Below, in pieces: positions 24,428 to 33,203 of a stretch of 46,893 bases of DNA. Location: positions 1-46,893 of the forward strand of contig UQWH01000011.1 in the NCBI GenBank assembly GCA_900544705.1, written 5' to 3'. Under the pieces are notes generated by a model that ran no database searches, was not told where the DNA came from, and saw only the letters and a program-made list of their open reading frames with translations. Position 1 is the stretch's first letter. Every line of letters starts with the position of its first letter. Source of the stretch: an uncultured Eubacteriales bacterium. GTDB lineage: Bacteria > Bacillota > Clostridia > Oscillospirales > Oscillospiraceae. Both the position numbers and the translations under genes were made by a program.

Positions 24428-26253
24428 GCTTCCACACCGTCCTTCCTGTTCAGGATCGCCATGAATTCGCTGCCGGTAATGGTTTCTTTTTCATACAGAT
24501 AATTTGCCAGCTCGTCGAGCTTCGCACGGTTGCCTTCCAGCAGCTTCCGCGCCTGCGCATGCTGCGTTTTCACCGTCTCCACGACCTTACGGTCGATCTC
24601 CTTCTGGGTGTCGGCGGAGCAGGCCAGCGAGGTGTCGCCGCCGAGGTACTGGTTCGTCACGGTTTCCATGGCGACCATGTCGAATTCCTCCGTCATGCCG
24701 TAGCGGGTGATCATCGCGCGGGCGAGCTTGGTCGCCTGCTCAATGTCGTTGGATGCGCCGGTGGTGATCTGCCCGAACACGAGTTCTTCCGCCGCCCGAC
24801 CGCCGGTCAATGTGGCGATCTTGTTTTCCAGCTCCTCCTTGGTCATCAGAACCTTGTCGTTCTGCTCGACCTGCATGGTGTAGCCCAGTGCGCCGGAGGT
24901 CCTTGGAATGATGGTGATCTTCTGCACCGGTGCGGAGTCGGTCTGCAAGGCCGCGACCAGTGCGTGGCCGATCTCGTGATAGGCGACAACCTTCTTTTCC
25001 GCGTCGGTCATGATGGCATTTTTCTTCTGATAACCGGCAATGACGACCTCAATGCTTTCTTCCAGGTCCGCCTCCTCCACCACCGTGCGGCCGCTGCGCA
25101 CGGCGCGGAGCGCGGCCTCGTTGATGATGTTGGCCAGCTCCGCACCCGAGGTGCCCACCGCCATCCGGGCGATGGTGTGGAAGTCCACATCGTCCGCCGT
25201 TTTGATCTTCTTCGCGTGAACCTTCAGAATGGCTTCACGACCCGCAAGGTCGGGCAGCTCCACAGGAACGCGGCGGTCAAAGCGGCCGGGGCGCGTCAGC
25301 GCGGGATCAAGCGATTCCGGACGGTTGGTCGCCGCCAGAATGATCACACCGTTGTTGCCCTCAAAGCCATCCATTTCGGTCAGCAGCTGATTCAGGGTCT
25401 GCTCGCGCTCGTCGTTGCCGCCGAGCTGGCCGTCACGCTTTTTGCCGATGGCATCGATCTCGTCAATGAAAACGATGCAGGGTGCCTTTTCCTTAGCCTG
25501 CTTGAAGAGGTCGCGCACCTTCGACGCGCCCATGCCAACGAACATCTCCACAAATTCCGAACCGGACATGGAGAAAAACGGCACGCCCGCTTCGCCCGCG
25601 ACGGCCTTGGCCAGCATGGTCTTGCCGGTTCCCGGAGGGCCTACGAGCAATACGCCCTTGGGCATGGACGCACCGACATCGGAGTATTTCTTTGGGTTGT
25701 GCAGATAATCAACGATCTCCGCAAGGTTCTCCTTGGCCTCGTCCTCACCCGCCACATCGGAAAAACGGATGCCGTCGGAGGATGGAACGTAGACCTTGGC
25801 GTTGCTCTTTCCCATGCCGAAGGTCATGGCGTTCGGCCCGCCTGCCTGCGACATTATCTTCTTGGCCATGTACTGTCCCAAGGCCGCGAAGATCAGGATG
25901 GGCAGAACAAAACTCAGGAAAAAGCTGAGCAGCGGCGACATTCCTTTTTCAATGTTCCGGGTAAACGTCGCGCCGGAGGCGTAAAGGCGATCCGTCAGGG
26001 TCGGATCGTTCATTTCACCGGTCTTGTAGATCTGTTCGCCGTCCTTGTCCGTAAAGATGATCTCGGAATCATCGACCTCCACGGTGCCGATGTTCTTGTC
26101 CTCGATCATTTTCATAAAGGTGCCGTAGTCCACTTCCTTCACACGGGCGCTCGCAAGCAGCGGCGACACGACCATGTTGAAGATCAGAATGGCCAGCAGC
26201 GCAATGCCGTAGTAATAAACCAGCGGCTTTTTGGGAGATTTGACCTCTTTCAT
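24424..26253 (-). CDS. ftsH: ATP-dependent zinc metalloprotease FtsH
   Basis: 609 residues. ATG 26253 gives the standard N-terminus (MKEVKSPKKPLVYYYG) and has GGAG upstream; the longer frame to 26388 has no support. Two membrane helices (about 11-33 and 105-128) enclose an extracytoplasmic domain. AAA module: Walker A GPPGTGKT near 210, Walker B CIVFIDEIDAIG, second region of homology TNRPESLDPALTRPGRFDR. Zinc site HEIGHA near 424 and the later acidic ligand region. Degrades unassembled or damaged membrane proteins and some regulators. First gene of the operon with DUF308 and choloylglycine hydrolase. Confidence 0.96.
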   Translation of the reverse strand: MKEVKSPKKPLVYYYGIALLAILIFNMVVSPLLASARVKEVDYGTFMKMIEDKNIGTVEVDDSEIIFTDKDGEQIYKTGEMNDPTLTDRLYASGATFTRNIEKGMSPLLSFFLSFVLPILIFAALGQYMAKKIMSQAGGPNAMTFGMGKSNAKVYVPSSDGIRFSDVAGEDEAKENLAEIVDYLHNPKKYSDVGASMPKGVLLVGPPGTGKTMLAKAVAGEAGVPFFSMSGSEFVEMFVGMGASKVRDLFKQAKEKAPCIVFIDEIDAIGKKRDGQLGGNDEREQTLNQLLTEMDGFEGNNGVIILAATNRPESLDPALTRPGRFDRRVPVELPDLAGREAILKVHAKKIKTADDVDFHTIARMAVGTSGAELANIINEAALRAVRSGRTVVEEADLEESIEVVIAGYQKKNAIMTDAEKKVVAYHEIGHALVAALQTDSAPVQKITIIPRTSGALGYTMQVEQNDKVLMTKEELENKIATLTGGRAAEELVFGQITTGASNDIEQATKLARAMITRYGMTEEFDMVAMETVTNQYLGGDTSLACSADTQKEIDRKVVETVKTQHAQARKLLEGNRAKLDELANYLYEKETITGSEFMAILNRKDGVEA

Positions 26254-26305
26254 CTTCCCCACACTCCTTTTTGGGCCCTCTCGCCCCATTTTTGTTTCAT
26301 CAAAA

Positions 26306-26311
26306 ATTATA
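26306..26311 (-). promoter_or_regulatory. Possible -10 element for ftsH
   Basis: TATAAT on the minus strand about 55 bases before ATG 26253, in an AT-rich patch. No good -35 at the usual distance. Confidence 0.35.
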
Positions 26312-26403
26312 ATATCCAATTTTGAACTATTTGGAAACAAATTGAAAATGTTTCGCCCCGTTTTTTCGGATTCTCCGGCTTGCCCCAAAATTCTCTGCGG
26401 CTA

Positions 26404-26432
26404 TTGAAAATACCGGGAAGGTGTGCTACACT
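26404..26432 (+). promoter_or_regulatory. Promoter of the truncated methyltransferase gene
   Basis: TTGAAA (26404-26409), 17-base spacer, TACACT (26427-26432). Confidence 0.6.
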
Positions 26433-26501
26433 GGATCCGGAGCATTTCACAGATAATTTGCAGCAAGCGAATGGCTGCCGAAAGGCGGCTTTTAAAAAAG
26501 C

Positions 26502-26527
26502 CATTAGTTAGTCAGTGCTAACTAATG
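26502..26527 (+). promoter_or_regulatory. Palindromic operator of TetR type
   Basis: Perfect 10-base arms CATTAGTTAG and CTAACTAATG around a 6-base centre. The form TTAGTTAG-N6-CTAACTAA is typical of TetR/AcrR-family sites. It sits downstream of the promoter and runs into the ATG at 26525. No TetR gene is in the window. Confidence 0.6.
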
Positions 26528-26795
26528 GCAGGAAAGGAGAAATCCTCGATAAAAAAGAGCTTTTGGGATAAAAATGCCGGGCGGTACGACCGCATTATGC
26601 GCAAAGATCATGCGGCATATGAGGCGCTGTACCGGCTGATCCGCCCGGTCGTAACAAACAAAACCGTGCTGGAACTGGCGGCAGGAACGGGACTGATCGC
26701 AAAAAACATTGTGGGCGAAGCGCAGACGGTCGAGGCAACAGACGCCTCCCCGGAGATGATCGCCGAGGCGCGCAAGGGCTGCTCCTCGAGGAAGC
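26525..26795 (+). pseudogene. Class I SAM-dependent methyltransferase, 3'-truncated
   Basis: About 88 residues remain of a small methyltransferase of the UbiE/phospholipid type: SFWDKNAGRYDRIMRKDHAAYEALYRLI, then motif I VLELAAGTGLIAKNI and motif II VEATDASPEMIAEARKG. After this the frame runs into antisense IS sequence and loses all similarity. The catalytic remainder is lost, so the gene is dead. Its promoter and operator-like palindrome are intact, so a short transcript may still be made. Confidence 0.8.
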
Positions 26796-27149
26796 TGCAT
26801 ACCCAAGAAACCAACGGTAAGAGTTTTTGTCCTGAATCCTCTGGTAGGTCTGCCGAAGAGAAGGAATCCCGAACAGGTGCTGAAGGAGCACCATCTTGAT
26901 CAGCACGACCGGGCCCGTCCCCGGTCGGCCGTTGTCATGGCAGTAATACGGTGTCAGCCGGTCATACAGCCATTCATAATCCATGACCTTTTCTATTTTT
27001 CGCAGCAGATGGTCTTTCGGTACCAGTGCATCCAAATCTACAATGATTGGCTCTCACCGTGCGTCTTTTCTCCAGTCTTCCATGAAAACACCCCTGTTTC
27101 TTCTATTATAGCAGAAACAAGAGCGGTTGGGTAGTTTTTTGACAGGCTG
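26796..27149 (-). mobile_element. IS1182-type insertion sequence remnant (left end and transposase start)
   Basis: On the minus strand the element begins at 27149 with CAGCCTGTCAAAAAAC, then a leader, an ATG at about 27084 and the first part of a DDE transposase. Readable protein: VPKDHLLRKIEKVMDYEWLY, YYCHDNGRPGTGPVVLIKMVLLQHLFGIPSLRQTYQRI, SYRWFLGY, typical of the IS1182 family. An in-frame TGA stands after about nine codons, and everything after RWFLGY is gone, replaced by the cut methyltransferase gene. Other end of the IS not found. The end at 27149 touches the terminator hairpin of the glycerophosphodiesterase gene. Confidence 0.8.
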
Positions 27150-27182
27150 AAGCGCCCTGCCGGAAACTCCGGCAGGGCGCTT
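27150..27182 (-). terminator. Terminator of the glycerophosphodiesterase gene
   Basis: 14-bp stem (27150-27163, 27169-27182), loop AAACT in plus orientation. On the minus strand the stem is followed by CAGCCTG, the IS end, instead of a T run, so the insertion has replaced the normal U tract. Confidence 0.75.
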
Positions 27183-27210
27183 GTGTGGTTCGTTTCTTAT
27201 TTCACACTTA

Positions 27211-30200
27211 TCAAACCGTGTCCTTGCGCTTTCTGACAAGCACGAGGATTGCCAGCGCGATCAGGCTCACGATGGCCGCAGCCAGCGTCAGCGGCAACGC
27301 GAAGCTGTCGGCCGTGGTGGGCGCCCCGAACTTCCGGCCGCAGACGCTGCAAACGCCGTTAACATACTTATGGCCGGTTTTGGGCAGGGTCTCGCCCTTT
27401 TCAAGCGTCTGGCCGCAGTCCTTGCAGACGAGATCGCCGGAATAGCCGTCCCTCGTACAGGTCGGTTTCTGTCCGTTCTCGCGCGTCGTGTGCTCATGCC
27501 TGCAAGGTGCATCCTTGACGGTCAGGGCACAGCTTGCGGTGAAGCCGCCGTCCGCCGTAGTGACGGTGATAATGGCCTGGCCGGGCTTCAGAGCGGTCAC
27601 AACGCCGTTTTCATCCACCGTGACGACCGCCGGGGCGCTGCTGGTGAAGGAAACATTCGCGTTCGTTGCGTCCGCGGGCTGCACGACCGCATTTACGGTC
27701 AGGCTTTCACCCACGGTCAGCTCCGCCGCCTGCGGCTCGATCGTCACACCCTCGACCGAGCGGATCAGGGTGAAGCCGGTCGCGGCCTCGCCGTTGGCAA
27801 AGAGTGCCTTGACGGTGTGGCTTCCAAGGCCGAGCGTCGCCATGTACTCCGGCTTGAGTGTGAGCTTCAGTCCGTCATTTACCGTTTCGAGCGTGTAGGC
27901 CGACTGCTCCAGCGGTGCACCGTCCACCTGCACATTGAGAAAATGCTCGCTTGCGGGAACGATCTCCAGCTCAAGCGCCGCACCGGCCTCAAGCGTCTGG
28001 TCGGAAGTCTCGGAGGTGAAGCGATAGTCAACCTTCTCCAGCAGGCCCAGCATGGCCTCGCGCAGCGCCTGATAGCCAGGCGTCAGTTCCTCGAGGCTGC
28101 TGGCCTCGGACAAGGTCCTGACCGCATCGAGCGCCCGCTGCATCTCGTCCCAGTTGGCATAGGCGGCCGGGTTCTGTTTGCCCGCCCAGGTGACGATGTC
28201 CTGAATGTTCTGCCAGAGCTTTTCGGCCTCGGTGCGTTCGACGCTGACGCCGCACCATGCACTGTAATCGCCGTCCTTGGTCGTGACGATGACGGTCGCA
28301 TAGCCGAGGCCAGTCGCGGTGATCTTGCCGTTTTCATCAACCGTGACGACCTTGGGATCGGAGGTCGCAAAGGTCAGGCCGGTATCCACGGCGTTGGCCG
28401 GAACCGCAGCAGCCGTCAGCTCCCAGCTCTCGCCGCGATGGAGCGTGAGCTGCTCGCCCTCCTCCTTGAGATACACGCCGGTAACATGAATCTCCGGTTC
28501 GGTCTTTTCGGTGTACTTGTCGTCTAAGTAGTTATAAACGTTTTCCAGCTCCGCATCCGTAAGCGCGCGGTCGTAGACCAGCACCTCACAGAGCGTGCCC
28601 TTCCAGTAGGTGTTTTCCTTGCCGGTGCCAAAATAGACGATGTTCTTATTGTTCTTTGTCACATTGCTCTTGGACGTACCGGTGCCGAAGGCCTCGCCGT
28701 CGACCGTCGCCTCATAGGTCGTGCCGTCCCAGCGGATGGCCGTCGCGCCGTAGGCGGACGTTTCGCTTGAGCGCGCGGCGCTGAAGCCATAGTCGTTGGC
28801 CGTACCGGTGCCGAAGCGCGCTGCGACAGCATCGGTGTAGACGCTGGCAAAGAAGCTGCCCCAGCTACCCGCTTCATCCACATAGAACAGTGAGCGGCGC
28901 TGCACGTTCCACGCAAGGCTGTTGCCCTCGTTGTATTTCCAGCTCGTTTCCGGCGAAGCATAGGCGATGACAGTCGCGCCGGTCAGACCGTTCAGGCGGC
29001 CGTCGGCCAGCACCATCTGCATCACGTCGCCGTTGCCGCTGAAGTACACGCCGGGCTTGCCATTGGAGACGTTCTCCTTAACGGTCGGTGTTCCCTTCTT
29101 GTTGGTCGCAGAGACGCTCCCCGTGCGGGAATCCCACTTGGTAACTTTACCGGAAGCATCCTGTTCCACGCCCTCGGAGGCATCCAGCCAGAAGATCAGG
29201 CCGTCGGTGGAGACGGTCTTGTCCTTCGGCTCGTAGAGATCGCGGAGATATTCGTTGACGTCGGCCAACTCTTCGTCGGTCAGGACGCGGTCATAGACCA
29301 GAATGTCGCAGACGTCGCCCGTCCAGTAGGTGTTGCCCTTGCCGGTGCCGAAATAGAAGATGTTCTTATTGTTGGCAGTCTTGCTGCCAAGGGAGACGCC
29401 GGTGCCGAACTGCTCACCACCAACCTGCACGTCGTAGGTCTTGGTGCTGCCGTTCCAGCGGATGCTCGTGGCGGTGAAGCCCTCCGTACTCTCGGAGCGC
29501 TCGGCGCGGAAGCCGTTGTCGTTCGTCGTGCCAGTGCCGAAGCGTGCGGAGATCGCGTCGGAATAAATGCCCGTGTAGAAGCTGCCCCAGCTACCGGACT
29601 CATCCGCAGAGAACAGCGTGTGGCGCTGCACGTTCCAGTCAAAGGAGTTGTTCGTCTGCTTCCACGGCGTTCTGGAGGCCGCGTAAGTCACGACGGTCAC
29701 GCCCTCAAGGCCATTGAGCGCGCCGTTTTCGAGCACCATCTGCAAGACGTCCTCGCTGCCGTCAAAGGTAACGGCGGGTTTGCCGTTGACGGCGTTCTGC
29801 GTCAGCTTCGCGTCGCCCTTCTTCTTCGTGGCGACGGCGTCGCCCACCTTGGACTTCCACTGCGTGACCACGCCGCTGTCGTCCGTGCTCACGCCCTCGG
29901 AAGCGTTGAGCCAGAACATCAGGCCGCGCGTCGTGACCGGTTCCTTCACGCTCTTTGCGGTAACCGTCACGGTTGCCACCACAGGCGTGCCGTCGGCCAG
30001 CGTGCCCTTGACCGGGAAGCTGCCTTCTTCAAGATAGTCGTTCGGATTGATGCGTTCCCACTGCACGCCAAGATCGATGCTTGCACCGCTCTCATAGGTG
30101 ATCTTGACCGTCTTGGGAAGCACGGGCGCTGTGCCTGCCTCGCAGGTGACGGCGACAGCCTCGACCGCGCTGACCTTGTCGGCGTACTTTTCGGCAAGCG

Positions 30201-32565
30201 CGAGCTGCGCCGCAGTGATTTCGTCATCCGCGAGTGCACGGTCATAGATCAGGATCTCGTTGATCGTGCCCTTGAAATAATTACCGTTCTTGCCGAGGCC
30301 GATCCAGCCCTCGGACTTGATGTTCTTGCTCTGCTCTGCCGCGGCAGTGCCGGTGTAAACCTTCTCGCCGTTGACAAAGAGGGTGTCTCTCAGGCCGTTT
30401 TTGCGGATGGCCGTGGAGGTAAAGAGGCTGCCGATGTTCAAGGGACGGGTGTAGGTCGTGCCGTAGTCGCCGCTCGTGCCGCTGCCGAAGCGCCAGATGA
30501 CTTCATTCTGGCTGGCATTAAAGTATGCGCTGCCCCAGCTCTCGGTCTCACCGAAGTACAAAACGCTGTGGTACTGGCTGGACGTGCCGTTGCTCGCGCC
30601 GGCCGTGATATTTTCGGAGGAATTGTACAGAAGCACCGTGAACTCGCTCTTGCCGTTCCAGAAATTTTCCGGTAGAACCAGATCCATGCTGTCGTCGCCG
30701 TCAAAGGCAATGCCCTTGCCCTTCACGGTCGGGCTGCCGGACTTGACCGTCGCAGTGATGTTGCCAACCTTCGAGGCCCACGCGGAGACCGCGCCGTTTT
30801 CCGCCGTCACACCCTCGGAGGCATCCATCCACAGGGCAAGGCCATCGGTCGTGATCTCGGGCTTGACGACCGAGGTCGCCGTCACGGTCACAAGCGCCTT
30901 GGCATAGCAGCCCAGCGCCGGAACATAGCCGAGCACGAGGAACTGCCCTTCCTTGGCGTAGCTGCTTGCCGCAACCTGCTCCCAGCGAACCTCCAGCCCG
31001 TAGGTCTCGCCATTGGCCGTAACCTGCACGCTGCCGGGAAGCACCGGCGCCGTGCCGGCGGTCGTGGTAATCTGAAGCTCCTCCAGCTGCGCGTCCGTAA
31101 AGCACGCCGCGCTGACAAAGCGGAAGGAATCAAGCGAAGCCAGCACCTGCTTGGGCGCACCCGTAAAGCGCAGATACACCGTATGCGTTCCGGTCTCGGG
31201 GGTCTTATCCAGTGCGGCCGTAACGGTGCGGTAATCCTCAGAAGACGCAAGTGTGAGCTGCGCGATGCGGTTTTCCTCCGCAAGACCGTCGAGGTAAACG
31301 CCCAGCGTGCCGCCGGACAGGCCCTGCATCGTGAGATTCAGGAGCGTCTCGGTGCCGTCGAACACGATGCGGCGATATTCAAGATAATCGCCCGCCGTGA
31401 GCTTTTCGACCTTTTTATTGAGCCGGGAATCCGCCGCAGCAGGGACGGAGAAGCCCTGCGTTCCGTAGTTGAAGCCGTAGAAGTGTTCGGCCTCGATCAC
31501 GCTCTGTGCGCTGCGGTCGCGGTTATAAGCGGCAAGGTAGCCTGCAAGCTCACTCGGGCGGTCGGTCTGAATGGCCTTGTAGCCGCGATTGAGCATTTCT
31601 GCCCATGTTGCCTCGGTGTCCGGCTTTGTGCTGCAAAGACCCGACCACATGGTGTTGACGAACATTGCAACCTTGTTTTCCAGGCACCACGGCTCGAGCT
31701 TTTCATGGATAACCTTGTCCGACGGATCGTCGGAGATGCAGATCTCAACCATGACGAGCTTGTCGCCGTTGTCCAGATGCGACTGCAAAATGCCGTAGTC
31801 GGCGCTGCGAATGATATAGACATACAGGATGCTCTCCTGCACATCCTTTGCCGTGATGGGTTCGTCGGAATGCTTCTTGTTCCACTTCTCGGCCGCAGCG
31901 GCGTACCACTGGTTCATGGTCCACACGTCGTTGGAGTTCTTGAAGAAGAAGCGATTCAGCATGCCCTGCTCACGGAACAGCACATAGCAACTGGTGAACA
32001 GCTCCTGCGAGAAGCAATGGTCGAGGTTGACCATGGTGTTCGGGCCGAGCTTTTTAAGAAGATCGATCAGGTCGTCCATGCGGCTGAGCGGAATCGTCTG
32101 CCCGGCGACGGCCGTGCCGGAATGCTCGGCATAGCTGGGCAGACTGTTCAGAAGCGCTGCATCGTCCTCGGTGAGAAGATAGGCGCTGCTGCCGCCCTGC
32201 CCGGGCTTGACCGCAATGGTCTTGAGCTGCTCCCAATTGTAGTCGGAGATATTCCCCGAACCCATGGCGCAGCGATCAATCGAGCCGTCGTGCGAGAGGA
32301 CCAGAACGCCGTCCTTGGTCATCTTCACGTCCAGCTCCGCCACGTCGATGCCCATGCTGATGGACGCAGCGACCGCCAGCAGAGAATTTTCCGGTGCCAT
32401 GCGCCACGCTGCGCGATGCGCAACGCCCATCGGCACGCCGGTGGCAAACTTGGTCACGCCGTCCTGCGCACCAAGCTCCGGCACAGGATAGGCGATGACC
32501 GTCGCCGGCACGAGCTGCACAAGCAGCAGCACGACCAGCAGGATGGACAATAGCCGCTTCTTCAT
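27211..32565 (-). CDS. Giant surface glycerophosphodiester phosphodiesterase with LamG-like and Ig-like modules
   Basis: 1,784 residues; start ATG 32565 (GGGG about eight bases upstream; the ATG at 32577 is too close). Signal peptide 1-25. GDPD catalytic domain at about 40-330: His50, PEN, AELDVKMTKDG and His92 give both catalytic histidines and metal ligands. Then a carbohydrate-binding-like beta domain, two Big_4-type Ig-like domains (ELQITTTAGTAPVLPGSV; VAVTCEAGTAPVLPKTV), three LamG/ConA-like modules starting near 572, 880 and 1117 (GLxxWxDASEGV), and two Big_2-like domains (near 1358 and 1602). Near 1685 a CxxC-rich segment, then a membrane helix and RKRKDTV. Probably releases glycerol phosphate from host or teichoic phosphodiesters outside the cell; substrate inferred. 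Confidence 0.87.
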   Translation of the reverse strand: MKKRLLSILLVVLLLVQLVPATVIAYPVPELGAQDGVTKFATGVPMGVAHRAAWRMAPENSLLAVAASISMGIDVAELDVKMTKDGVLVLSHDGSIDRCAMGSGNISDYNWEQLKTIAVKPGQGGSSAYLLTEDDAALLNSLPSYAEHSGTAVAGQTIPLSRMDDLIDLLKKLGPNTMVNLDHCFSQELFTSCYVLFREQGMLNRFFFKNSNDVWTMNQWYAAAAEKWNKKHSDEPITAKDVQESILYVYIIRSADYGILQSHLDNGDKLVMVEICISDDPSDKVIHEKLEPWCLENKVAMFVNTMWSGLCSTKPDTEATWAEMLNRGYKAIQTDRPSELAGYLAAYNRDRSAQSVIEAEHFYGFNYGTQGFSVPAAADSRLNKKVEKLTAGDYLEYRRIVFDGTETLLNLTMQGLSGGTLGVYLDGLAEENRIAQLTLASSEDYRTVTAALDKTPETGTHTVYLRFTGAPKQVLASLDSFRFVSAACFTDAQLEELQITTTAGTAPVLPGSVQVTANGETYGLEVRWEQVAASSYAKEGQFLVLGYVPALGCYAKALVTVTATSVVKPEITTDGLALWMDASEGVTAENGAVSAWASKVGNITATVKSGSPTVKGKGIAFDGDDSMDLVLPENFWNGKSEFTVLLYNSSENITAGASNGTSSQYHSVLYFGETESWGSAYFNASQNEVIWRFGSGTSGDYGTTYTRPLNIGSLFTSTAIRKNGLRDTLFVNGEKVYTGTAAAEQSKNIKSEGWIGLGKNGNYFKGTINEILIYDRALADDEITAAQLALAEKYADKVSAVEAVAVTCEAGTAPVLPKTVKITYESGASIDLGVQWERINPNDYLEEGSFPVKGTLADGTPVVATVTVTAKSVKEPVTTRGLMFWLNASEGVSTDDSGVVTQWKSKVGDAVATKKKGDAKLTQNAVNGKPAVTFDGSEDVLQMVLENGALNGLEGVTVVTYAASRTPWKQTNNSFDWNVQRHTLFSADESGSWGSFYTGIYSDAISARFGTGTTNDNGFRAERSESTEGFTATSIRWNGSTKTYDVQVGGEQFGTGVSLGSKTANNKNIFYFGTGKGNTYWTGDVCDILVYDRVLTDEELADVNEYLRDLYEPKDKTVSTDGLIFWLDASEGVEQDASGKVTKWDSRTGSVSATNKKGTPTVKENVSNGKPGVYFSGNGDVMQMVLADGRLNGLTGATVIAYASPETSWKYNEGNSLAWNVQRRSLFYVDEAGSWGSFFASVYTDAVAARFGTGTANDYGFSAARSSETSAYGATAIRWDGTTYEATVDGEAFGTGTSKSNVTKNNKNIVYFGTGKENTYWKGTLCEVLVYDRALTDAELENVYNYLDDKYTEKTEPEIHVTGVYLKEEGEQLTLHRGESWELTAAAVPANAVDTGLTFATSDPKVVTVDENGKITATGLGYATVIVTTKDGDYSAWCGVSVERTEAEKLWQNIQDIVTWAGKQNPAAYANWDEMQRALDAVRTLSEASSLEELTPGYQALREAMLGLLEKVDYRFTSETSDQTLEAGAALELEIVPASEHFLNVQVDGAPLEQSAYTLETVNDGLKLTLKPEYMATLGLGSHTVKALFANGEAATGFTLIRSVEGVTIEPQAAELTVGESLTVNAVVQPADATNANVSFTSSAPAVVTVDENGVVTALKPGQAIITVTTADGGFTASCALTVKDAPCRHEHTTRENGQKPTCTRDGYSGDLVCKDCGQTLEKGETLPKTGHKYVNGVCSVCGRKFGAPTTADSFALPLTLAAAIVSLIALAILVLVRKRKDTV

Positions 32566-32629
32566 AAAATACCCCATTCCTTTCCGTTGTCGGTTTTTGG
32601 CAAAACGCTACTCTATTCGCCATTTTCCG

Positions 32630-32658
32630 ATTCTAGTTTAGCGGATTTTACAATTGAA
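32630..32658 (-). promoter_or_regulatory. Promoter candidate for the glycerophosphodiesterase gene
   Basis: Minus-strand TTCAAT (32653-32658), 17-base spacer, TAGAAT (32630-32635). Confidence 0.5.
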
Positions 32659-32743
32659 TCCTATGGGTCTATTCTGCGATTTTTTGGAAAATCGACAGAT
32701 TTTTGAAAATCCGCCGCAATTGACGCACACCGCTGTAGTAGTC

Positions 32744-32884
32744 AAGAAAAGTAGACACGAAAAATATTTATTTTTAGTTTACTTTTTCAAAAGTAGACAT
32801 GAGGAACATTTTTGCGGAAGTTGTTTTTTCAAAAGTGGACACGGACAATAATTTTTGCCGAAATTCTTTTTCAAAAGTGGACAC
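32744..32884 (-). repeat. Phased repeats resembling an IS21-family end
   Basis: On the minus strand TGTCCACTTTTGAAAAA occurs twice and TGTCTACTTTTGAAAA once, with a fourth degenerate copy; they start about 41-42 bases apart (32867-32884, 32825-32842, 32784-32799, 32744-32758). IS21-type elements carry several such terminal repeats for transposase binding. No istA/istB gene is near. In the rest of 32885-33130 I see no gene, only repeated GAACCCA words (32967-33001). Confidence 0.55.
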
Positions 32885-33133
32885 GATGATTCGAAGCCTT
32901 GTAATGTCCTTGTTTGCGTAATAACTACGGCGTTGATACAATTTAGTTTTCCCTCTGCGTTTGAACCCACTGGATTCATCAACGGGTTCATTTGAACCCA
33001 CCCCGTAAAAGCCGCAGAAACACGGCATTTTCGGCACTTTCCAGCTGTTCAGAGCCGAGCCGGGATGCCGTGTCAGAACGGAGGACTTTGCTGCCGAAGG
33101 TTTCATTCCGCTCGGAATATCTGTAAAAGGAAA

Positions 33134-33188
33134 AAGTGTGACTATGATTTTACCCATAAAAAACGAGGGTATTTCCATAGTCACACTT
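33134..33188 (-). terminator. Terminator of the recombinase operon
   Basis: Long hairpin with arms 33134-33155 and 33167-33188 (13 outer pairs, internal loop, 5 inner pairs), followed by CTTTTTCCTTTT on the minus strand. It lies 16 bases after the last recombinase stop and may mark the end of the mobile block. Confidence 0.75.
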
Positions 33189-33203
33189 GGGTTTTCGGAG
33201 CAA

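Noticed and set aside
32774..33184. 136-codon minus-strand ORF before the glycerophosphodiesterase gene
   Set aside because: Its end is simply the translation of the phased IS21-like repeats (STFEK three times); the start lies inside the recombinase terminator.
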